This document shows positions 13,266-20,180 of a stretch of 25,647 bases of DNA, one piece after another (positions within the stretch are counted from its first letter, which is position 1; each line of letters opens with the position of its first letter). Below the pieces are notes generated by a model. It had not been told where the DNA came from. It worked only from the letters and a program-made list of their open reading frames with translations, and ran no database searches. Position numbers and translations under genes: made by a program. This DNA comes from VBDM01 sp041493345 (GTDB lineage: Bacteria > Pseudomonadota > Gammaproteobacteria > Burkholderiales > SG8-39). The stretch spans positions 1 through 25,647 of the forward strand of contig JBGPYQ010000021.1 of assembly GCA_041493345.1 (NCBI GenBank). Reading direction: 5' to 3'.

Positions 13266-14608
13266 GCCTGCGCTCCCGCGGCGGCCGGCGCGGGAACGGA
13301 CGCGCCGTCGTTGCCGTTTCCGGCCAGATGGGTAAGCACGATCATATAGGCGAGCAGCATCGCGCCGTAGGTGACCGCGTAGCCGGTTAGGCTCGCGCCG
13401 AGCATGGCCTCGGGCACGCGGCCCGCCGCGTCTGCGGTGCGCAGTACGCCCGTTACAAGCCAGGGCTGCCGGCCCATTTCGGCGACAATCCATCCGGCGA
13501 GCGTTGCCACCCAGCCGGAAAAGGTAAATCCCGCGAACGTCCACAGCATCCAGCGCGGCGGCTCGCGCACACCGCGCGCGGCCCATGCGCCCAGCCACGC
13601 AAGAGCGAGCATCAATACGCCTGTCCCGACCATGATCCTGAAGGCCCAGAATACCGGCGCGACCGGCGGGGAGTCCGGAGCGAATGCGTCGATCCCCCGC
13701 AACTGCGCATCGGCGTCGTGCTTGAGGACCAGGCTCGCGCCTTTCGGGATCGCGATCTGGAAATCGTTCGTTCGCGTCGCCTCGTTCGGCAGCGCAAAGA
13801 GCACCAGCGGAACGCCGCGCCCGGAATACCAGGTCGCCTCGATCGCCGCAATCTTCGCCGGCTGGTGCTCGAGCGTGTTGAGCCCGTGGAGGTCGCCGAC
13901 CGCGATCTGCAGCGGCGCGAGCACTGCGGCAAGGACGATACCGGTACGCAGCGTTCTTTGCGCCGCGGCATCACCGCGGGCGCGCAGCAGCCGCCACGCC
14001 GAGAGTCCCGCCATCACGAACGCAGCGGTCAGCCCGGAGGCGATCATCATGTGCGTGAAGCGGTAGGGGAACGAGGGGTTGAAGATCACCTGCCACCAGC
14101 TGCCGGCGATCAGCGCGCCGTCCGAGATCACGTGCCCGGCCGGCGTCTGCATCCAGGAGTTGAGCGCGAGGATCCAGAAAGCCGAGACCGTGGTCCCGAC
14201 CGCGACGAGCACCGTTGCTGCCATGTGCATCCAGCCTGGCACCCGGTTCATGCCGAAGAGCATCACGCCGAGGAAAGTCGCCTCGAGAAAGAACGCGGTC
14301 AGCACTTCGGCGGCGAGCAGCGGGCCGGCGATATTGCCCACAGAGTTCATGTAGCCGGGCCAGTTGGTGCCGAACTGGAACGACATCGTGATGCCAGAGA
14401 CGACGCCCATCGCGAACGACAGCGCGAAGACCTTGGTCCAGAACCGGTACGTCGCCATCCACCCGGGGTCGCCGCTGCGGGCATAGCGAACGCGAAAATA
14501 GACGAGGATCCAGCCGAGCGCGATCGTGATGCTCGGAAACAGGATGTGAAACCCGATATTGAGGCCGAACTGCGCCCGGGCGAGGAGGACCGCGTCTGAA
14601 GCTTCCAA
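13262..14608 (-). CDS. cydA: Cytochrome bd-type quinol oxidase subunit I, short Q-loop (CIO-like)
   Basis: Haem-bearing subunit of bd oxidase. 448 aa against 522 in E. coli, so it lacks the long Q-loop insertion. Ligands and quinone residues are visible: H21 (LNIGFHILFP), E101 and E109 (LLAAEVLTAFFLEATFLG), H186 (YRFTHMM), K252 and E257 (AKIAAIEATW, matching E. coli numbering), probable axial M326 (FRIMVGTG) and GRQPW at 379-383. The short Q-loop, with NEATRTNDFQIAIPKGAS following, points to the cyanide-insensitive type. The start is placed at TTG 14608 because EASDAVLLARAQFG is the expected N-terminus. No in-frame ATG or clear Shine-Dalgarno is present, so the exact start is uncertain. A possible -10 TAGAAT lies at 14643-14638. 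cydB overlaps by 4 nt. Confidence 0.94.
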   Translation of the reverse strand: MEASDAVLLARAQFGLNIGFHILFPSITIALGWILVYFRVRYARSGDPGWMATYRFWTKVFALSFAMGVVSGITMSFQFGTNWPGYMNSVGNIAGPLLAAEVLTAFFLEATFLGVMLFGMNRVPGWMHMAATVLVAVGTTVSAFWILALNSWMQTPAGHVISDGALIAGSWWQVIFNPSFPYRFTHMMIASGLTAAFVMAGLSAWRLLRARGDAAAQRTLRTGIVLAAVLAPLQIAVGDLHGLNTLEHQPAKIAAIEATWYSGRGVPLVLFALPNEATRTNDFQIAIPKGASLVLKHDADAQLRGIDAFAPDSPPVAPVFWAFRIMVGTGVLMLALAWLGAWAARGVREPPRWMLWTFAGFTFSGWVATLAGWIVAEMGRQPWLVTGVLRTADAAGRVPEAMLGASLTGYAVTYGAMLLAYMIVLTHLAGNGNDGASVPAPAAAGAQA

Positions 14609-14708
14609 GGCAGCGGGGGCTAGGGGAAGACTCTCGCATTCTATCCGACCGGCAAGCGGCCGGCGCGGGGAGGATTTCAGCGTCCTGCCATGCGCATTCC
14701 CTGCGCGG

Positions 14709-15689
14709 CTACTGTTCCTGCACGATGCCGTTGCGCGCGATGAACGCGGCCCAGCCGTCGCGTTCCTTTTTCAAGTCGGCGGCGAACAGGTCCGGCGTGT
14801 CGAACACGGGCACCAGCGCCTGGGAATTCAGCTTTTCCGCGAGCGCCGGCGCTTTCATCGCCTTGACGATCTCGGAGCTCAGGCGATTCACGATGCCCGC
14901 GGGCGTGCCCGCCGGCGCGACCACGCTGAAGGAACTCACGACGTTGACCCCGGAGATGCCGGCTTCGGCGAGCGTGGGTATGCCGGGAAGCAGGCTGGTG
15001 CGCTCGGTCACCGCGAGCGCCTGCAATTTTCCCGACCGGATGTGCGGCAGCACCGAGGCAATGTCGGGAAACATGAATTTCAGCTGCCCGCCGAGAAAGT
15101 CCTGGTAAGCCTGTCCCACGCCCTTGTAGGCGACATGCAGAAAGCGCGCACCCGAGACCTCCTCGAGCATGCGCACGCCCAGATACGTAGTGCTCCCCGT
15201 TCCGGCCGAACCGAACGCAATTCGTCCGGGCTCGCGCTTGCCGAGGGCCACCAGATCGGCAAGCGTCTTGACGTTCGCCGAGGGATGCACGCAGATCACC
15301 ATCGGGCCGATGACGCCCCGTGCGACCGGCGTGAAGTCGCGCTCGGCGTTGTAGGGAAGGTTCTTGTAGAGGCTCGGGTTGATCGCGAGCGCGGGGTTCG
15401 CCGAGACGAGGAAGGTGTAGCCGTCGGGCGCGGCCTTTGCCACCGCCTCCGCGCCGATGTTGCCGCTCGCCCCGGGCCGGTTCTCGACGACGAACTGCTG
15501 CTTCAGCGCGTCGCCCAGCGCCTGAGCGAGCAGCCGCGCGTACAGATCGGTGCCGCCGCCCGGCGAGGAGGGCACTACCAGTTTGACTGGGCGCGCGGGC
15601 CAGGCCTCCTGCGCCGTGACGCTCGTTGCGAGCAGCGCGAGCGCGACGCCGAACGCGGCGCGCAGGGCGGTATGGCCCGTGCCGATCAC
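14709..15689 (-). CDS. Bug/TctC-family periplasmic substrate-binding protein
   Basis: Extracytoplasmic solute receptor of the tripartite tricarboxylate transporter type; members bind carboxylates or related small molecules. 326 aa starting at GTG 15689, giving a Sec signal peptide (ALRAAFGVALALLATSVTAQ, cleavage near residue 26). The mature start WPARPVKLVVPSSPGGGTD is the family hallmark, followed by FVVENRPGASGNIGAEAVAK, PDGYTFLVS and VAYKGVGQAYQDFLGGQ. The start overlaps the upstream doxX stop in GTGA. No TctA/TctB membrane partners are in the window, so this is an orphan receptor, which is very common in Betaproteobacteria. The ligand cannot be read from sequence. Confidence 0.93.
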   Translation of the reverse strand: MIGTGHTALRAAFGVALALLATSVTAQEAWPARPVKLVVPSSPGGGTDLYARLLAQALGDALKQQFVVENRPGASGNIGAEAVAKAAPDGYTFLVSANPALAINPSLYKNLPYNAERDFTPVARGVIGPMVICVHPSANVKTLADLVALGKREPGRIAFGSAGTGSTTYLGVRMLEEVSGARFLHVAYKGVGQAYQDFLGGQLKFMFPDIASVLPHIRSGKLQALAVTERTSLLPGIPTLAEAGISGVNVVSSFSVVAPAGTPAGIVNRLSSEIVKAMKAPALAEKLNSQALVPVFDTPDLFAADLKKERDGWAAFIARNGIVQEQ

Positions 15690-16111
15690 GCGGGACGCGG
15701 TGCGGCCGGCTTGCGCTCGTCGAGACTCAAGGCGCCCGCGCCGAGAACCATCATGTACAGCAGGCCGCCCATGAGTCCCAGATTCTTGAGGAAATTGTTG
15801 AGCTGGGCGACCATCTGGGCAGGTTCGAAGGTCCAATAGGCGTGGAAGATCGGCGTCAGGACCACCACGAAGACGAAAAGGGCGGTTGCGACGATTCGCG
15901 TTTTCCATCCGAGAATGAGCAGCAGACCGCCGCCGATCTCGATGATCAGCGCCACGACGAGAAGCGCATCGGACATGGGTATCCCGTTCTTGGTCATGTA
16001 GGCGGCCGAAGCGCCGAATGCCAGCGCCTTGCGTACGCCCGCGACAATGAACAGGGCTGCCATCAGCAGGCGGCCGGCCAGAAGCATCCAGGATTGCGCA
16101 GCAGGGTTCAT
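15686..16111 (-). CDS. DoxX-family membrane protein
   Basis: Small four-helix inner-membrane protein of the DoxX/SURF4-like family; members are linked to thiol/quinone redox chemistry, but most are uncharacterised. 141 aa from ATG 16111, preceded by AGGAGGAGG. Family features are LLAGRLLMAALFIVAGVRKA in helix 1, the middle helix EIGGGLLLILGWKTRIVA, and NNFLKNLGLMGGLLYMM near the end. An in-frame upstream extension of 30 codons is open but precedes the strong ribosome-binding site and is rejected. The 4-nt overlap with the downstream TctC-type receptor implies co-translation of the two. Confidence 0.9.
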   Translation of the reverse strand: MNPAAQSWMLLAGRLLMAALFIVAGVRKALAFGASAAYMTKNGIPMSDALLVVALIIEIGGGLLLILGWKTRIVATALFVFVVVLTPIFHAYWTFEPAQMVAQLNNFLKNLGLMGGLLYMMVLGAGALSLDERKPAAPRPA

Positions 16112-16143
16112 GGGTTCCTCCTCCTCAGAAGAAATCGATCCGG

Positions 16144-16154
16144 ATTTTAGTATA
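16144..16154 (-). promoter_or_regulatory. Candidate doxX-tctC promoter -10
   Basis: Overlapping TATACT (16154-16149) and TAAAAT (16149-16144) on the minus strand, 33-43 nt before the doxX ATG, in the only AT-rich spot of the doxX/addB divergent spacer. No good -35 at standard spacing. Confidence 0.3.
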
Positions 16155-16234
16155 TGCCCAAATCGAAAGCTAGGACCCGGGCGATCTTCGCGCGGTCGCA
16201 AACGGCGGCGCGTTCCGCGCTAAAGTAGGCGGCC

Positions 16235-19027
16235 ATGGACACGGCCGCCGGATTCCCCACTTTGCCGAAACGGCAGCTTTTCGAGCGCCTCGCGCAAGGC
16301 CACGCCGCGCGCGTCACCGTCGTCACCCCGAACCAGCGTCTCGCCGCCGCACTCGTGCGCGACTTCGACGCCTGTCAGATCGCGCGCGGCCTCGCCTCCT
16401 GGGACTCGGCCGATGTCCTGCCGTTCTCCGCGTTCGTCGAGCGGCTGTACGAGGACGCGTTCTTCTCGGAATTGGCGTCCGGGCTTCCGATACTGCTTTC
16501 TCCCGCCCAGGAACAATCGCTCTGGGAAGAGGTCATCACAGCGAGCGACGCGGGCAAGGCGCTGCTCTCGGCGCCTTCCGCCGCCGCGCTCGCTCGCGAG
16601 GCCTGGCAGCTCGCGCACGCGTGGGGGCTCCTGCCGCGCCTAAAAGGCTATCCCGCGAACGACGACGCAAAGGCCTTTGCCGACTGGGCCTGGCGCTACG
16701 AGGGAATGACGATGCGCGACCGCCACGCGGATCGCGCGCGCCTGCCCGAGGTCATCGCGCCGCACCTTGCGCACGCCTCGGTTCGCAAGCCGAAAACGCT
16801 GGTCGCCTACGGATTTGACATCGTCACGCTCCAGCAGCAGGAGTTTTTCGCCGCGCTCGGCGCCGCGGGCGCAGAACTGCTCGCCTGCGGGCCCGAGGAG
16901 CGCGCATCCGGCGCGCGCCGCGTCGCGCTCACATCGGCGAAGGACGAGATCCGCATCGCAGCAAGTTGGTCGCGCGCGCGATTGGAGGCGCATCCGCGCG
17001 CGCGCATCGGCATCGTTGTCCCTAACCATGGCAAGCCGTACAACGCGGTCCGGCGCTTTTTCGCGCAAGTGATCGAGCCTGCTTGTGTCCTTCCGGGCGG
17101 CGAGAAAAAAACGCTGCCGTTCAACATATCGCTCGGCAAGCCGCTCGCCTCTTATCCGCTCGTCGCCGCGGCCTTTCTCGTGCTCGACATTGCGCGCGGA
17201 GAAATGGAATTCATGCGCGCGAGCCGCTTTATCCGCTCGCCGTTCATCGCCGGCGCCGAGCTGGAGATGGCGAATCGCGCGCGGCTCGATGCCGGGCTGC
17301 GCGAGGTCTCGGCGGCGAAGACCGACCTTGCGCGTCTGCGCCGCGCCATCGCCAAGCTCACCGCCTCGGACAACCGATACGGCGTGCCCGCGTGCCCGAT
17401 CCTTTCGCGCCGCCTCGCCGATGTCGCGAAATTCTCAAAAGAAAATCTCTTCGCCGCGAAGCGCCCGGCGGAGTGGGGAAAAGCGATCTCCGCGCTCCTC
17501 GATGCGGTCGGCTATCCGGGCGAGCGCGACCTCGACTCCGCCGAATACCAGACGCTGAAGAAATTCCACGAGGCGATCGCCGGCTTCGCCGCGCTCGACC
17601 GCGTCGCCGGCCGCATGCGCTTCGCGGACGCGTGTGCGCGTTTGCAGCGCATCGCCGCCGACACCCTCTTTCAGCCCGAGGCGCCCGAAGTGCCGATCCA
17701 GGTGCTGGGAGTGCTCGAATCGGCGGGAATGGAATTCGACCATCTCTGGGTGATGGGACTCACCGACGAGGCCTGGCCGATTCCCGCGCGCCCGAACCCG
17801 TTCATCCCGGTCGCGCTGCAGCGCGCCGCGGCCGTGCCCGAGTCTTCCGCTGCGTCTTCGCTCGAGCTCGACCGGCGCATCACGCAGGGCTGGCTCAAGG
17901 CGGCGGGGGAGGTGGTGCTCTCGCATCCGCTGCGCGAAGAAGACCGCGAGCTTGTGGCGAGCCCGCTCATCCGTGAAATTCCGGAATCGCAGCTCGATGA
18001 GCTCGCGCTACCTGACTACGACAGCCTGCGCGACGCGATCCGCCGCGCGCGGCGCGAGGTGCGCATGGCCGATGCCAAGGGGCCCGCACTCGGTGCGGCG
18101 GCACCTGCGATCCCTGAAAATGTACCGAGCTCGGGCGGCACCGGCGTATTCAGCGACCAGGCGGCGTGCCCTTTCCGCGCCTTTGCCGTCCACCGTCTCG
18201 ATGCAAAAGGCCTGGAAATTCCGCCGCCGGGACTGGATTCGCGGGACCGCGGCACCCTGCTGCATGCGATGCTCGCGAAAGTCTGGACCGAGCTGAAGTC
18301 GAAGGCGCGCTTGGACGCCGTTTCCGGTCGCGACCTCGACGCGCTGCTCGCCACCGCCGCCGACGTGGCGATCGGCCGGCTGCGCTGGTCGCGGCCCGAC
18401 GCGCTCGAAGGCCGTTTCGCCAGGCTGGAAAAGGAACGCCTCGTTCAGCTCGGCCGCGCCTGGCTGGACATCGAGCGGCAGCGCCCGGCGTTCGAGGTCG
18501 TCGAGATTGAAAAGAAGCGCGCGGTTTCTTTCGGCGGAGTCACCGTGAACGCGAAGCTCGACCGCATGGACCGTTTGCAAGGTGGTGCCCACGCCATCCT
18601 CGATTACAAGACCGGAAGCGCGAGCGTCGGCGGCTGGCTCGGCCCGCGCCCGGAGGAGCCGCAGCTCCCGCTCTACGCGGTGACCCGTAACGGGAATGCG
18701 GGCGACGATGTCGCCGCCGTCGCATTCGCGCGCGTAAAGGCGGGCGAGATGGAGTTCAGGGGTATTGCGCGTGAAGAGGGCCTGATACCCGAAGTGGGCA
18801 CCCTCGCCGGGCAGCGATCAAAGGCCGCGAAGCAGTACGGCTCATGGGACGCGCTGCTCGAAGGCTGGCGGGGCGAGCTCGAGGCGCTCGGGCGCGAGTT
18901 CGCCTCGGGCGAAGCGCGCGTGGACCCGAAGGAAAAGCGCAACCTGGAAACCTGCCGCTACTGCGAGGTGAAACCGTTGTGCCGCATCTACGAGCGGCTC
19001 GAAGCGTCGGGCAAGGAGGGCAAATGA
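16235..19027 (+). CDS. AddB-like PD-(D/E)XK nuclease (probable DNA double-strand-break repair protein)
   Basis: Probable partner of the AddA-like helicase-nuclease at 20181, acting on double-strand DNA ends for recombination, cytoplasmic. 930 aa. The N-terminal two-thirds is a degenerate superfamily-1 helicase fold without a Walker A lysine motif (VTVVTPNQRLAAALV at the expected place). VLGVLESAGMEFDHLWVMGLTDEAWP is conserved. The C-terminal PD-(D/E)XK domain contains RGTLLHAML (H677), DRMD, ILDYKTG (D790, K792) and QLPLYA. Four cysteines are placed as in AddB's 4Fe-4S staple: C645 (ACPFRAF) before the nuclease, and C907, C910 and C916 (CRYCEVKPLC) after it. The arrangement matches what is annotated in Betaproteobacteria as a probable DNA repair protein. 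ATG 16235 has a weak Shine-Dalgarno. The gene is separated from its AddA-like partner by a cyclase gene. Confidence 0.9.
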   Translation: MDTAAGFPTLPKRQLFERLAQGHAARVTVVTPNQRLAAALVRDFDACQIARGLASWDSADVLPFSAFVERLYEDAFFSELASGLPILLSPAQEQSLWEEVITASDAGKALLSAPSAAALAREAWQLAHAWGLLPRLKGYPANDDAKAFADWAWRYEGMTMRDRHADRARLPEVIAPHLAHASVRKPKTLVAYGFDIVTLQQQEFFAALGAAGAELLACGPEERASGARRVALTSAKDEIRIAASWSRARLEAHPRARIGIVVPNHGKPYNAVRRFFAQVIEPACVLPGGEKKTLPFNISLGKPLASYPLVAAAFLVLDIARGEMEFMRASRFIRSPFIAGAELEMANRARLDAGLREVSAAKTDLARLRRAIAKLTASDNRYGVPACPILSRRLADVAKFSKENLFAAKRPAEWGKAISALLDAVGYPGERDLDSAEYQTLKKFHEAIAGFAALDRVAGRMRFADACARLQRIAADTLFQPEAPEVPIQVLGVLESAGMEFDHLWVMGLTDEAWPIPARPNPFIPVALQRAAAVPESSAASSLELDRRITQGWLKAAGEVVLSHPLREEDRELVASPLIREIPESQLDELALPDYDSLRDAIRRARREVRMADAKGPALGAAAPAIPENVPSSGGTGVFSDQAACPFRAFAVHRLDAKGLEIPPPGLDSRDRGTLLHAMLAKVWTELKSKARLDAVSGRDLDALLATAADVAIGRLRWSRPDALEGRFARLEKERLVQLGRAWLDIERQRPAFEVVEIEKKRAVSFGGVTVNAKLDRMDRLQGGAHAILDYKTGSASVGGWLGPRPEEPQLPLYAVTRNGNAGDDVAAVAFARVKAGEMEFRGIAREEGLIPEVGTLAGQRSKAAKQYGSWDALLEGWRGELEALGREFASGEARVDPKEKRNLETCRYCEVKPLCRIYERLEASGKEGK

Positions 19028-19067
19028 TCCGCCTGCGCCTCCCATGGCGCGAAATTGCGGCGCAGCA

Positions 19068-19097
19068 TTGCGTTATCTTCCGGAGCGGGTCTAGACT
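19068..19097 (+). promoter_or_regulatory. Candidate promoter of the cyclase gene
   Basis: TTGCGT (19068-19073), 18 bp, TAGACT (19092-19097), about 39 nt before the ATG at 19136. Supports transcription of the cyclase gene independent of the AddB-like gene. Confidence 0.4.
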
Positions 19098-19135
19098 GGC
19101 CGGACGGCATCATCACCCAAGGGAGGAAAACCAAA

Positions 19136-20092
19136 ATGCGTATCACGATATTGAGCATGACCGTTGCCACAACAATCGCTATGGCGTGCGCCCCCGCACT
19201 GGCGCAGACCTGGAAAGTGCCGCCGGAAAGCGTGCGCTGTCCATCGAAGTGGGGCGCGGGCGACGAGCGCGGCTCGGGCAACCACATGAAGCCGGCGAGC
19301 GTGCTGCGCGCAACGCAGCTCATCAGGACGGGCGAGGTCATCGAGCTTGGCCATGTACTGAACGACAAGATGCCGTTCTCCGGCACGCGCCGCTTCGACG
19401 TGCACACCAAGCGCACCTTCATGAACCAGTCATCCAACCGCCGCGGGAGCAACGAGGAACTGGTGATTTCCGAGATCGGTCAGGTCGGCACGCAATTCGA
19501 CGGCTTCGCGCACCAGTCGCACGAGGACAGCCACTACAACTGCTTCAAGACCGGCGACATCTCGACCCGCGGCGGATTCACCAAGCTCGGAATGGAAAAA
19601 GTGGGCATGTTGATGAGCCGCGGCGTGCTGATCGACGTTGCCGGACTGAAGGGCGTGGAGACGCTGCCCGATACCTACGAGATCACGGTGAAGGACCTGC
19701 AGGACGCGCTCGATCGCCAGAAGGTCAAGCTGCAGCCAGGCGACGCGGTGATCATCAACACCGGCTGGAGCAGGCTCTGGGCGAAGGACAATGCGCGCTA
19801 CATGAAAACCTGTCCCGGCGTCGGCGTCGCGGCGGTCGAGTGGCTGGCGAAGCAGGACCCGATGCTGATCGGCGCGGACAACTGGCCGGTGGAAGTGGTG
19901 CCGAACCCCGATCCCCAGCTCTCGCTGCCGGTGCACCAGCTCGCGCTGGTGGTGAACGGCCTGCACCTGCTCGAGAACCTGAAGCTCGACGAGCTCGCGT
20001 CAAAGAAGGCGTACGAATTTGCCTTCGTCATGCAGCCGCTGAAGGCGCAGGGATTCACGGGCTCGACGGTCGCGCCCGTCGCGATCCGTTAG
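19136..20092 (+). CDS. Exported cyclase-family (kynurenine formamidase-like) metal hydrolase
   Basis: Member of the cyclase/KynB superfamily, metal-dependent enzymes hydrolysing amides or lactones; the substrate is unknown. 318 aa from ATG 19136, which follows GGGAGGAAAA. The upstream in-frame extension lacks a ribosome-binding site. A Sec signal peptide ends near residue 24 (TTIAMACAPALAQ), so the protein is periplasmic. Core: ELGHVLNDKMPFSG, then the metal motif region IGQVGTQFDGFAHQSH. Here the usual HxGTHxDxPxH is altered (Q for both early His), a variation I associate with a large cyclase subfamily. LQPGDAVIINTGW and PVHQLALVVNGLHLLENLKLDEL follow and are typical. It sits between the AddB-like and AddA-like genes with its own promoter and terminator-like hairpin, so it looks like an inserted cargo gene. 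Confidence 0.85.
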   Translation: MRITILSMTVATTIAMACAPALAQTWKVPPESVRCPSKWGAGDERGSGNHMKPASVLRATQLIRTGEVIELGHVLNDKMPFSGTRRFDVHTKRTFMNQSSNRRGSNEELVISEIGQVGTQFDGFAHQSHEDSHYNCFKTGDISTRGGFTKLGMEKVGMLMSRGVLIDVAGLKGVETLPDTYEITVKDLQDALDRQKVKLQPGDAVIINTGWSRLWAKDNARYMKTCPGVGVAAVEWLAKQDPMLIGADNWPVEVVPNPDPQLSLPVHQLALVVNGLHLLENLKLDELASKKAYEFAFVMQPLKAQGFTGSTVAPVAIR

Positions 20093-20097
20093 CGCGG

Positions 20098-20122
20098 CGG
20101 GGGCGGCCGCGCGCCGCCCCCG
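20098..20122 (+). terminator. GC-rich hairpin after the cyclase gene
   Basis: 10-bp stem CGGGGGCGGC/GCCGCCCCCG with a 5-nt loop, beginning 6 nt after the stop codon. Only a weak T-rich tail (GCTTCAATTC) follows, so termination may be partial or Rho-assisted, allowing some read-through into the AddA-like gene. Confidence 0.45.
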
Positions 20123-20180
20123 GCTTCAATTCAGCCTCACGGCGCGCCCGCGCTGGCGCAGGGGCCGCAGGAGAGGGGGG

